Shown piece by piece: positions 1 through 7,372 of a DNA stretch of 64,000 nt. The notes under the pieces were generated by a model. It had not been told where the DNA came from, ran no database searches, and saw nothing but the letters and a program-made list of their open reading frames with translations. Every line of letters begins with the position of its first letter. Positions within the stretch are counted from its first letter, which is position 1. The stretch lies in NCBI RefSeq assembly GCF_000215975.1, contig NC_015682.1, forward strand, positions 372,001 through 436,000, in the 5' to 3' direction. The DNA is from Thermodesulfobacterium geofontis OPF15. Its GTDB lineage: Bacteria > Desulfobacterota > Thermodesulfobacteria > Thermodesulfobacteriales > Thermodesulfobacteriaceae. Position numbers and translations under genes: made by a program.

Positions 1-333
1 ATGATGAGCCTTCAACTTTGGTCCAACCTTAGAGATCAAAAATTGGGTAAGCTTTTCTTCTTCTAAAATCTTTTCTAAGGAAGACAAAAGATGGCTTGAA
101 TCTGTTAGAGCGTTAGGGCAGGAATCAAAGCCAAAACACCCAGATACTTCATAGCCCTTTTCTGCTTCAGACATTTTACTGAGCAGAGCTTTCTTTGCCT
201 CTAAAAGGTCTTCAAGGGTAACCCTGTTCTTCCCCCTTTCCTGAAGATACTTTTCTACCTCCCTTTTTACCTTTTTTCTGACAAAGAAAGGAACCTTCTT
301 AAGGTAGGCTTCGGCATCAGGCGTCCACTCCAT
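1..333 (-). CDS. PCP-reductase-like domain protein (partial, runs off left edge)
   Basis: The 5' part of a gene is visible as 111 codons with no stop before the window edge. It begins MEWTPDAEAYLKKVPFFVRK and continues through an Arg/Lys-rich helical stretch and the segment RVTLEDLLEAKK. This is the pattern of the small PCP_red-type domain, named from the C-terminus of protochlorophyllide reductase subunit B but also found in many anaerobes without chlorophyll. A Cys pair follows (GCFGFDSC). The start ATG overlaps the TAA of the upstream ferredoxin-type gene (TAATG), so the two are almost certainly translationally coupled. A role in a redox complex with that ferredoxin is inference. The end of the protein is not seen. 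Confidence 0.72.
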   Translation of the reverse strand, partial: MEWTPDAEAYLKKVPFFVRKKVKREVEKYLQERGKNRVTLEDLLEAKKALLSKMSEAEKGYEVSGCFGFDSCPNALTDSSHLLSSLEKILEEEKLTQFLISKVGPKLKAHH

Positions 334-1070
334 TAAGCTTCCTCCGTCCTAAGGATTTCACCCTTAACTCCTATGGTGTGAACTTTAAATTTAAAATCTT
401 TATTGGCAAGCCTCCGCGCTTGGTCAAGAATAAAAAGAAGCCCTCGACAGCAGGGAACCTCCATTATGGCAAGCTCAAGCGACCTCAGAGGCACTTTGCT
501 AAAGATTTCCGCGAATTTTTCGATGTAAAGGTCTGCTGGGTCAAACTTTGGACAACCTATCATGATCTTTTTCCCGGGAAGAAGCTTGGTATGAAGCTCA
601 GGATAGGCAACGGCTACGCAGTCGGCACAGACTAAAAGCCGTGCATCCCTCAAGAAGGGGGCACTGCTTGGGATAAGCCTTATCTGGACCGGCCAATGGG
701 TAAGCGACGATGCTATATCATGAGGATAAGGAGCAGGCTTTTCCTCTGTTTCAAGGTTTCTTACCTGGGTTGATGGACAACCGCAAGCAAGAGTAGGATG
801 AAATGTTTCCTCGCTTTTCTTCATGCGATGCAGATGGTCTTCCACAGCCTCTTCATCAAAGGGCTCAGCTTCCTTTTCTACGATGCGAAGGACACCGGTT
901 GGACACTCCCCAATGCAAGCCCCTAAACCATCGCAAAGGACTTCGCTAACAAGCCTTGCCTTACCATCTATGATGGCTATCGCACCTTCTTGACAGGCAA
1001 GTACGCATTTGCCGCAGCCGTTACAAAGCTCTTCATCGATCTCGATGATTTTCCTTAGAACCTTCGGCAT
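333..1070 (-). CDS. Dicluster [4Fe-4S] ferredoxin-type protein with extra Cys motifs
   Basis: The 245-residue soluble protein opens with two ferredoxin motifs, CNGCGKCVLAC (about residues 17-27) and a second Cys set CDGLGACIGEC (about 46-56). Together they would bind two [4Fe-4S] clusters. The C-terminal two thirds contain CGCPS, a CADC pair, the segment IGCPKFDPADLY and EVPCCRG. The architecture is known from uncharacterised iron-sulfur proteins of strict anaerobes, often encoded near hemerythrin or hybrid-cluster proteins. It lies 3 bp downstream of the zinc-ribbon gene and overlaps the next gene by one base, so the three form an operon. Electron transfer is likely but the substrate is unknown. 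G+C is visibly higher than in the rest of the window. Confidence 0.8.
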   Translation of the reverse strand: MPKVLRKIIEIDEELCNGCGKCVLACQEGAIAIIDGKARLVSEVLCDGLGACIGECPTGVLRIVEKEAEPFDEEAVEDHLHRMKKSEETFHPTLACGCPSTQVRNLETEEKPAPYPHDIASSLTHWPVQIRLIPSSAPFLRDARLLVCADCVAVAYPELHTKLLPGKKIMIGCPKFDPADLYIEKFAEIFSKVPLRSLELAIMEVPCCRGLLFILDQARRLANKDFKFKVHTIGVKGEILRTEEA

Positions 1071-1073
1071 GTT

Positions 1074-1613
1074 TTACTCCTCCTCTTTTAAGGTTAAAGC
1101 TTCAAATAATTCCTTTGGGTTTAGCCCTTCTTTAAGCTCCTTAAGCTTAAGCCTTATGTCATCAAACACAGGCTCTGGCAGACGAACCTTCTCCGCAACT
1201 TCCTTTGAATCATCCTTTGGCAGATAATAAAAATAGAGAAGTAAAAGTTTTAAGCCTGGGGACTTCCCCACATCTTTAGCTTTTGCTTCCATTTCTATTA
1301 CTAAACTTGAGATTTCTTTAAAAAGCTCTTTGGGAAGCCTTTTTTCAACCTCAACTGCTATGCGCTCTTTAAGGAGGTTACTCCTTTCTCTCAAAACCTC
1401 CTTTGGCAGTTCACCAAAGCAAAGCTCAGCGTATTGGCAATAGAGGGCGCACCCAAAATCCATCCTTGGATTGACAAGCACTCGCTTACAGCTTGGACAT
1501 TTCCTTGAGGTATCATCCTTGAAGAACTCAACAAGCGCCCCGCAATGGGGACATTTAACCTCAAAGATGGCATCTTCCTTCCAATAATGTGTATCTTGCC
1601 CTGGACATCTCAT
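1074..1613 (-). CDS. Zinc-ribbon protein of unknown function
   Basis: The 179-residue protein has an N-terminal zinc ribbon (CPHC at about residues 21-24 and CPSC at about 39-42), followed by a second Cys cluster (CALYCQYAELC, about 55-65) that could hold a metal or Fe-S centre. The remainder is helical and charged, with no membrane segment. I recognise the N-terminal pattern from uncharacterised proteins of anaerobic Desulfobacterota-like bacteria but cannot name a function. It is the first gene of a three-gene operon with the ferredoxin-type and PCP-reductase-like genes. Its base composition matches those genes and differs from the AT-rich genes that follow, so the operon may have been acquired as a unit. 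Confidence 0.65.
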   Translation of the reverse strand: MRCPGQDTHYWKEDAIFEVKCPHCGALVEFFKDDTSRKCPSCKRVLVNPRMDFGCALYCQYAELCFGELPKEVLRERSNLLKERIAVEVEKRLPKELFKEISSLVIEMEAKAKDVGKSPGLKLLLLYFYYLPKDDSKEVAEKVRLPEPVFDDIRLKLKELKEGLNPKELFEALTLKEEE

Positions 1614-1653
1614 TTTTTACTAAATTCTTAGCCTTTTGTATTTAGAAAATAAA

Positions 1654-2214
1654 TTAGTTGTTGTGGTGTAATAAAAAATAGGCTTCAAGTTCACAGATAA
1701 GTTTATGATATTGCTCATGAGAATCACCACCTATTTGTTCTTGTTCGTAGCTTTCAAAGCTTTTCTCTAATTCCATATCATCCGACTTATTTAATATCTG
1801 CTTTGCCATTTGAAAAAGTACATTATCTTCCTTCCAAATATGCTGGCTTAATAAAGTGATATATTCCCGAGCAGATGACACAAAATTTTGTCTGGCTTTA
1901 GCTTCTAAAAAATCACTAAGGGCTTGACGCATCTGTTCTTGCAATGTTCGTCCTTTTTCATGTTCATTTAACATTACGCCAATAGGACCACCTTCACGGG
2001 GGATTCCTCTTGTTTCTAATTTAGGGAATAATGCTTTTTCTTCTTTAATATGATGACACTTGTCAGCAAATACACGGAAAAAATCTAATAATGAGATTAC
2101 TTTTTCTATTGAGACCGACTCACCTCGCTCAAGTCTGTCAGCAATGTTTTTCAACAGTGCTAATCCACGCTCAATGAGACGATGTTCTTGCATCAATAAT
2201 TCTAATGATTTCAT
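1654..2214 (-). CDS. Hemerythrin-like domain protein
   Basis: A cytoplasmic 186-residue four-helix protein. The diiron ligand pattern of the hemerythrin HHE family is visible in order: EHRLIE near residue 10, CHHIKEEKALFP near 54-65, NEHEKGR near 88 and QHIWKEDNVLF near 128. HHE proteins bind O2 or NO through a non-heme diiron site and in anaerobes usually serve in O2 sensing, scavenging or nitrosative-stress defence. It lies on the same strand as the ferredoxin operon (40 bp upstream of the zinc-ribbon start) and downstream of the octaheme cytochrome, which makes a shared role in detoxifying oxygen or nitrogen oxides plausible but unproven. Composition is AT-rich like most of the window. Confidence 0.85.
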   Translation of the reverse strand: MKSLELLMQEHRLIERGLALLKNIADRLERGESVSIEKVISLLDFFRVFADKCHHIKEEKALFPKLETRGIPREGGPIGVMLNEHEKGRTLQEQMRQALSDFLEAKARQNFVSSAREYITLLSQHIWKEDNVLFQMAKQILNKSDDMELEKSFESYEQEQIGGDSHEQYHKLICELEAYFLLHHNN

Positions 2215-2387
2215 TGTTAACTTCCTTGTTAATTTAAAATTTCTTAGGTTTAAACTTCACCCAATAGAAAAGAATTTAGCTTCTTTTAATCCTCTACATA
2301 CATTGCAACAGAAGAGTGGAGTAATTAATTTTTAAATATTTAGTTAATCTTAATTTTTAAAGAAAATTCAGGTTCTATCAAAAAGAG

Positions 2388-3617
2388 CTATTTTTTTACT
2401 CTTTTTTTCACCTTTAATTTTTCAGCTTCATCTTTAATCTTTTGAAGGGTTTGCTTCATTGGTGCCCAGCCATACCAATGTGTGTAATCGGGATTCATAT
2501 GAAAGGCACCTTGGAATGTTCTCATCCTATACTCAAGGAACATCAAATAAAGATCTTGTTCTATAGAACTTTTTGCTTCATATAATTGAAGAAGGTCTGG
2601 CGCAAAAGTCCAGCCTTTAGGTTTTTTAAGTATACCTTCCTCATAGAGAGCCTTTACTTCTTTTATAGCCTCTGCAAATATTTTATCTACTTCCTTTATC
2701 ACCTGATCTGCAGCAGAGAGCTGTTTGTGAGCAAAATTTTCGCTATGACAATTGGCACATATTTTTATCATCTTTTCCCTTTCTGCTTGAAATTCCTCCT
2801 TTGTTAATCTTGCAACCTTACCAACCTTTACAATTTCAATTCTTGGGGTTGGTTTCCCTTTGTTATCAAGAATACCCAAGGCCTGAAGTATGGTAATTCT
2901 ATATTGAAGCCATTCTTTGTCATCCTCAGGGAGCCTTAGAGCAAGAAAGCCCCAAGCTGTCATTACCCTGTGATTTCCATTACTCATATGACACGTTTGA
3001 CAGGTTGGTACTCTTTTTGATTCCTTTCCTTCGATCTGCCATATAATACCATGTTTTGATGAAGACCACATCTCCCACTGAGGATGGTCAAATCCCATAT
3101 GGCATATTTGGCATGTCCTTGGATCTTGTGCTTCAGATTTTTTAAAGGAATGTCTTGTATGACAGTTATCGCATTGGGCATTACTATAACGAAAAGATTT
3201 CTTTTCTTCTTGCGATTTTTCTCCAATTTTATGACAATAAGAACAAGCTTTAATTCCTTCACCTATAATTACATTTGGTTGATGAGCCCACATAGGCATA
3301 GCTTTGGCAGCAACCCAGGCGAGATTGTGTTTTCCTTCTCTGAATTGTTTTACTTGATTTGGATGGCAATTTGCGCATGTTTCAGGAGTTGGCAATATAG
3401 CCTTTTGGCTATCGTTCATGCTTTTATGTTCCGAACCGTGACAGGTAGAGCAGTCTAATCCTGCTTTTGACATTTTTCCTTCAAAATATTGTTCAACTAT
3501 ACCCGGTGTGATCTTTTGGTGGCACTCAATACAGGTTGATTTATTAATTGCCCAAGTTTTAATGTTCCAGAGAAATATCCCTAACAGTATAAAAACTAAT
3601 AAATAAATTCGATACAT
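2388..3617 (-). CDS. Octaheme cytochrome c, hydroxylamine-oxidoreductase (HAO) family-like
   Basis: The 409-residue protein starts with an uncleaved or cleavable signal segment (hydrophobic residues 3-22), so it works in the periplasm. Eight CxxCH heme motifs are present in order: CIECH, CSTCH, CANCH, CSYCH, CDNCH, CQICH, CQTCH and CANCH. They are followed by a helical C-terminal domain without hemes that ends with a Tyr/Trp-rich stretch (NPDYTHWYGW). Eight hemes with a helical tail is the layout of octaheme HAO-type enzymes. In non-nitrifiers these act on hydroxylamine or nitrite in the reductive direction. Whether the active-site crosslinking Tyr is conserved cannot be judged without an alignment. 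The gene has its own strong promoter and stands alone. Other multiheme nitrite, tetrathionate or sulfite reductase types remain possible. Confidence 0.75.
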   Translation of the reverse strand: MYRIYLLVFILLGIFLWNIKTWAINKSTCIECHQKITPGIVEQYFEGKMSKAGLDCSTCHGSEHKSMNDSQKAILPTPETCANCHPNQVKQFREGKHNLAWVAAKAMPMWAHQPNVIIGEGIKACSYCHKIGEKSQEEKKSFRYSNAQCDNCHTRHSFKKSEAQDPRTCQICHMGFDHPQWEMWSSSKHGIIWQIEGKESKRVPTCQTCHMSNGNHRVMTAWGFLALRLPEDDKEWLQYRITILQALGILDNKGKPTPRIEIVKVGKVARLTKEEFQAEREKMIKICANCHSENFAHKQLSAADQVIKEVDKIFAEAIKEVKALYEEGILKKPKGWTFAPDLLQLYEAKSSIEQDLYLMFLEYRMRTFQGAFHMNPDYTHWYGWAPMKQTLQKIKDEAEKLKVKKRVKK

Positions 3618-3670
3618 AAGAATTTCTTCCTTTTCAATTTTTAATTTTAAAGGATTAATGATTATTTATA

Positions 3671-3698
3671 ATTATATTATATTATTTTATAAAGTCAA
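3671..3698 (-). promoter_or_regulatory. Sigma-70-type promoter of the octaheme cytochrome gene
   Basis: Read on the minus strand there is a -35 TTGACT (3698-3693), a 16-bp spacer and a -10 TATAAT (3676-3671), about 55 bp upstream of the cytochrome start. The core CTTGACTTTATAAAA is identical to the core of the promoter before the second octaheme cytochrome gene (see 40861). Confidence 0.65.
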
Positions 3699-3752
3699 GA
3701 AATTTTGTAAGAAATTATTAGGGATAACAGAAAAAGTACGGATTTTTTACTC

Positions 3753-3781
3753 TTGCCTATACTTTTTATTCAGTCTAAAAT
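3753..3781 (+). promoter_or_regulatory. Sigma-70-type promoter of the DUF996 gene
   Basis: TTGCCT (3753-3758), a 17-bp spacer and TAAAAT (3776-3781) lie 30 bp upstream of the ATG. An AGGAGG ribosome-binding site sits close to the start. It is divergent from the cytochrome promoter. Confidence 0.5.
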
Positions 3782-3811
3782 AGTTTTAATTATATTTAGG
3801 AGGAAAAAGCT

Positions 3812-4360
3812 ATGAATGGAGGGTTATCAACTCCTAAACTATTAGGAGGGATTGGTTCAATTCTTTTGGTTTTAACAGTAACTCCCTATTTAGGTAGTAT
3901 AGCGGGATTGGTAGGCATAATTCTTATTCTCATTTCTCTTAACATGTTTTCTAAAATTTTTAATGATCCTCAAATATTTCGTAACGCTCTTATTTCATTT
4001 ATTCTTGCCATAATCGGAGTTTTTGTAATTATGTTAACCATAGGAATAACCTTTTTTTCATTTTTTACTATGATGGGATCTTACCACCTTCATATGTTTT
4101 CAAGTATAGGTATAGGAACCATTTTTTCTTTTATAGTAACTTATCTTTTATTAATAATTAGTGCCCACTATTTAAAATCTTCTTTTTATTTACTTTCTTC
4201 TTATACAGGAATTAATCTTTATAAAACCGGGGGCTTTTGGTATTTTATAGGGACTTTATTAATCATTGTAGTAATTGGTTTTTTAATAAATTTAGTTGCT
4301 TGGGTATTAATTGCGGTAGCTTTTTTCACTACCCCTGAAGAAATAAAAAGCACTGCTTAA
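3812..4360 (+). CDS. DUF996-type integral membrane protein
   Basis: A 182-residue, very hydrophobic protein with about five predicted membrane helices. The start is marked by an AGGAGG sequence just upstream. It begins with a Gly-rich segment (TPKLLGGIGSILLVL), then a repeated small-residue membrane pattern and a C-terminal helix ending in AFFTTPEE. This pattern matches the DUF996 family, known mostly from archaea and thermophilic bacteria, with no known function. It is transcribed divergently from the octaheme cytochrome and is followed by the separately promoted YkgJ-type gene, so the surroundings give no functional clue. Confidence 0.65.
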   Translation: MNGGLSTPKLLGGIGSILLVLTVTPYLGSIAGLVGIILILISLNMFSKIFNDPQIFRNALISFILAIIGVFVIMLTIGITFFSFFTMMGSYHLHMFSSIGIGTIFSFIVTYLLLIISAHYLKSSFYLLSSYTGINLYKTGGFWYFIGTLLIIVVIGFLINLVAWVLIAVAFFTTPEEIKSTA

Positions 4361-4420
4361 AATTTTTAGAATTTGAACCTCCATTTCTAAGATTTTAAGA
4401 GAAGCCAAAAATCTTAAAGT

Positions 4421-4449
4421 TTGAAATAATTTTATTTATAAGATATAAT
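4421..4449 (+). promoter_or_regulatory. Sigma-70-type promoter of the YkgJ-ispG transcript
   Basis: TTGAAA (4421-4426), a 17-bp spacer and a perfect TATAAT (4444-4449) lie 30 bp before the ATG at 4480. This is one of the best consensus promoters in the window. Confidence 0.65.
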
Positions 4450-4479
4450 TAATTTAAAACCAAAAGAGTGGAGTAAAAA

Positions 4480-5292
4480 ATGGATGCTATTACTAATTTA
4501 AGAGGATTAGACAAAATAATTGTTCCTATTAGACTTACTTCCAGTTCTAAAATTAGATTTCAATGTTATCCAGGGGTTCCTTGTTTTAAACTTTGTTGTT
4601 CAGACCTATTTTTACCACTTACCCCTTATGACATTATAAGAATTCGAGATAGACTTGGACTAACAACTGATGAATTTTTACTTCTTTATACAGAACCATT
4701 TATATTACCTAAGTCAGGATTACCTATTGTTAGACTTAAGATGAGAGAAGATGAGGAAAAGACTTGTCCATTTTTAGGTGAAGGGGGTTGCACAATTTAT
4801 GAAGTAAGACCTCTTGCTTGTAGATATTATCCTCTTGGTTTTGGAATGTTTAGAAATAGAGACGAAGGAAAAAATGAAGATATTTATTACCTTGTAAAGG
4901 AGGGGTTTTGTCAAGGTCTTGATTCAGGAGAAGAAATGACTGTAGAGGAATATAGAATTTCTCAAGGTATCCCAGAACTTGAAGAACCCATTAAAGAATG
5001 GGGAGAAATTATAATGAGAAAAGAATCTTTTGGTCCTATGGAGGTTCCTGAAAAAAGTTTGCAACTTTTTTTTATGGTAAGTAGCAACCCAGAAAGATTT
5101 AGAGCTTTTGTTTTTGAATCAAAATTTTTAGATATGTTTGAAGTTCCAGAGGAAACCTTAGAAGAAATTAAAAAAGATGATTTAAAACTTTTACAGTTTG
5201 GTTTTAAATGGCTTAAAACAGTTCTTTTTGGAGACAAATTAGTTAAGCGGAAAAAAGAAGGTCCTTCAGTTAAAAAGATAAAACCCTTTTAA
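4480..5292 (+). CDS. YkgJ-family cysteine-cluster protein
   Basis: A soluble 270-residue protein with the Cys pattern of the YkgJ (CxxCxxxxC zinc/iron-chelating) family. The N-terminal part has CYPGVPCFKLCC (about residues 28-39), and a second set lies at about 97-116: CPFLGEGGC followed by TIYEVRPLACRYYPLG. Such proteins are presumed to bind a metal or an Fe-S cluster. No enzyme activity is firmly assigned. It has its own promoter and ends 13 bp before ispG, so the two are probably co-transcribed. A second protein with a related but divergent Cys layout is encoded at 38218-38793. The exact function is unknown. Confidence 0.75.
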   Translation: MDAITNLRGLDKIIVPIRLTSSSKIRFQCYPGVPCFKLCCSDLFLPLTPYDIIRIRDRLGLTTDEFLLLYTEPFILPKSGLPIVRLKMREDEEKTCPFLGEGGCTIYEVRPLACRYYPLGFGMFRNRDEGKNEDIYYLVKEGFCQGLDSGEEMTVEEYRISQGIPELEEPIKEWGEIIMRKESFGPMEVPEKSLQLFFMVSSNPERFRAFVFESKFLDMFEVPEETLEEIKKDDLKLLQFGFKWLKTVLFGDKLVKRKKEGPSVKKIKPF

Positions 5293-5305
5293 TTTTTCAA
5301 ATTAA

Positions 5306-6403
5306 ATGTTTCCCAAAATCAAAAGAAAAAAGACCAAAGTTGTTAAAGTAGGTAGCGTCTTAATAGGTGGGGAAAATCCTATTCGTGTTCAAAGCATGAC
5401 AAATACAGATACAAGAGATGTAAAAGCAACCTTAGAACAAATATATAAACTTCATTATGCAGGATGTGAAATAATTAGAGTAACAATCCCCGATGAAAAA
5501 GCAGTTTCAGCTTTAAAAGAAATAACAAAAAAAAGCCCTATGCCTGTTATTGCAGATTTACATTTTGTTACTTCTCTTGGTGAAAAAGCAGTGAAAGCAG
5601 GAATTGCAGGAATAAGAATTAATCCTGGGACCTTTAAAAATCTTAAAAATCTTGATAGACTGATTGAGGTTTGTAAAGATTATGGAGTTTGTATAAGAAT
5701 AGGGATAAACGCAGGATCTTTAGAAACAAAAATTTTAAAAAAATATAAAACTCCTACTCCTTCTGCAATGGTTGAAAGCGCTATAAATTGGGTTAATTAT
5801 ATAGTAGAAAAATTTGATTATCAGAATATTAAAGTTTCTTTAAAATCTTCTAATTGGTGGGACACTGTTAAGGCTTATGAACTTTTTTCTAAAAAATCTG
5901 ATTTTCCTTTACATATAGGTGTTACAGAAGCAGGAGGACTCATTCCAGGAACTATTAAAAATACCATGGCTATTACTTATCTGCTTTTAAAAGGGATTGG
6001 AGATACTTTGAGAGTATCTTTAACTGCGGATCCAGTAGAGGAGGTATATGTAGCTTATGAGATTTTGAGAAATCTTGGTTTAAGAACTCTTCATCCTGAT
6101 ATAATAGCTTGTCCTATGTGTGGAAGATGTGAAATAGATCTGATGAAACTTTATAGGGAAGTTGAAAATTGGGCTAAAAATGTTAAAGCAAATCTTAGAC
6201 TTGCTGTTATGGGATGTATAGTTAATGGACCTGGAGAAGCAAAACATGCAGATCTTGGAATAACAGGAGGGAAAGGGGTAGGAATAATTTTTAGAGAGGG
6301 GAAAATCATTAAAAAAGTTCCTGAGGATCAGCTACTTAATGAATTTTTTAAAGAGATTGAAACCTTTTTAAAAGAACACCCTGAAAGATTGATTAATCTT
6401 TAG
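5306..6403 (+). CDS. ispG: 4-hydroxy-3-methylbut-2-en-1-yl diphosphate synthase
   Basis: IspG (GcpE) converts methylerythritol cyclodiphosphate to HMBPP in the penultimate step of the MEP isoprenoid pathway, using a [4Fe-4S] cluster. The 365 residues match the short bacterial form. The N-terminal TIM-barrel start (GGENPIRVQSMTNTDTRD) is diagnostic. The C-terminal cluster motifs are CPMCGRCE near residue 269 and MGCIVNGPGEA near 306. The 3' end overlaps the convergent rsmI by 11 bp, and the gene follows the YkgJ-type gene closely. All expected Cys ligands are present, so a working enzyme is very likely. Confidence 0.95.
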   Translation: MFPKIKRKKTKVVKVGSVLIGGENPIRVQSMTNTDTRDVKATLEQIYKLHYAGCEIIRVTIPDEKAVSALKEITKKSPMPVIADLHFVTSLGEKAVKAGIAGIRINPGTFKNLKNLDRLIEVCKDYGVCIRIGINAGSLETKILKKYKTPTPSAMVESAINWVNYIVEKFDYQNIKVSLKSSNWWDTVKAYELFSKKSDFPLHIGVTEAGGLIPGTIKNTMAITYLLLKGIGDTLRVSLTADPVEEVYVAYEILRNLGLRTLHPDIIACPMCGRCEIDLMKLYREVENWAKNVKANLRLAVMGCIVNGPGEAKHADLGITGGKGVGIIFREGKIIKKVPEDQLLNEFFKEIETFLKEHPERLINL

Positions 6404-7241
6404 TGATAAGTTTATAAATATCTTTAGCAGAAAGCTTATATTCTTCTGCTAAGATTTTAGCTATTTCTTTAGGTTTAAGCCCACTATTTTTAAGTTCTTC
6501 TATCTTCTTTTTAAGATCAGAAATCTCTTTTTTTATTGGTAATTTTTCAATTTTAGGTTTAGGAAGGATTATAAGAGTAATTTCTCCTAAAAAGTTTTCT
6601 CTTTTAGCTAAAGTTTCTAAATCTGTCCATAGGAGCTCTTCGTGAAGTTTAGTTAATTCACGAGCTAAAAAACATTCACAATTTCCAAGAATTTCAAGAA
6701 GATTTTTGGCAGTTTTTACCATTCTGTGAGGGCTTTCAAAAATAACAATAGGTAGATTTCTGGGTAGATTTTCTAATACCCTTTTCTGTTCTGTTTTTTT
6801 CCGAGGTAAAAAACCAAGAAAAATAAACCCAGAGCTAAGATTAACCCCAGAAACGCTAAGAGCACAAGTAAGGGCAGAAACCCCAGGAACAGGAACAACT
6901 TTAATTCCTTTTTTGTAGGCTTCTCTTACTAAGTAAGCTCCTGGATCTGAAATAAGGGGACAACCAGCTTCACTGGTGAGAACTACATCCTCTCCTTCCT
7001 CTAAAAACTTAAGCACTTTATGACTTCTTTCTATCTCTACATCTTTATAAAGACTTATTAATTTTTTGGAGCCACATCTATAATGGTTAAGAAGTTTTTT
7101 AACAGACCTTGTATCCTCAGAAGCTATGATTTTTACGTTTTTTAAAACTTCTAAGGCTCTTAAGGTGATGTCTTCAAGGTTACCTATAGGAACCCCAACT
7201 ACATAAAGCTTCCCTTTTGTTTTTTCCATCTTTAAAAACAC
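6393..7241 (-). CDS. rsmI: 16S rRNA (cytidine-1402-2'-O)-methyltransferase
   Basis: RsmI methylates the ribose of C1402 in the ribosomal P site using SAM. The 282-residue protein has the tetrapyrrole-methylase-like fold signatures: GVPIGNLEDITLRALEVL near the N-terminus, EDTRSVKKLLNHY, EAGCPLISDPGAYL and the segment VVPVPGVSALTCALSVSG. A C-terminal Lys/Leu helix bundle (about residues 230-282) is also typical. It lies downstream of btuB on the same strand, but a terminator separates the two, so it is probably transcribed separately. Its end overlaps ispG convergently. The assignment is secure from motif order and length. Confidence 0.94.
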   Translation of the reverse strand: MFLKMEKTKGKLYVVGVPIGNLEDITLRALEVLKNVKIIASEDTRSVKKLLNHYRCGSKKLISLYKDVEIERSHKVLKFLEEGEDVVLTSEAGCPLISDPGAYLVREAYKKGIKVVPVPGVSALTCALSVSGVNLSSGFIFLGFLPRKKTEQKRVLENLPRNLPIVIFESPHRMVKTAKNLLEILGNCECFLARELTKLHEELLWTDLETLAKRENFLGEITLIILPKPKIEKLPIKKEISDLKKKIEELKNSGLKPKEIAKILAEEYKLSAKDIYKLITKD

Positions 7242-7306
7242 CTTTATTTGAACTAATTTTTAGCACAAACCAGAAAAAAGGACAACCAATTGTTAGAAGA
7301 TATTGT

Positions 7307-7345
7307 AAAAATAGAAAGACCCAAGAGGGATAAACCCTCTGGGTT
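7307..7345 (-). terminator. Rho-independent terminator of btuB
   Basis: On the minus strand a stem of AACCCAGAGGG and CCCTCTTGGGT (one bulged base) closes a short loop and is followed by a T-rich tract, TTTCTATTTTT. It begins about 30 bp after the btuB stop codon. Confidence 0.75.
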
Positions 7346-7372
7346 TCATCCAAAGGATATACTCAGCATAAT

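Noticed and set aside
4388-4419. AT-rich hairpin after the DUF996 gene as a terminator
   Set aside because: The stem (TAAGATTTT/AAAATCTTA) is weak for a thermophile and has no T-tract after it.
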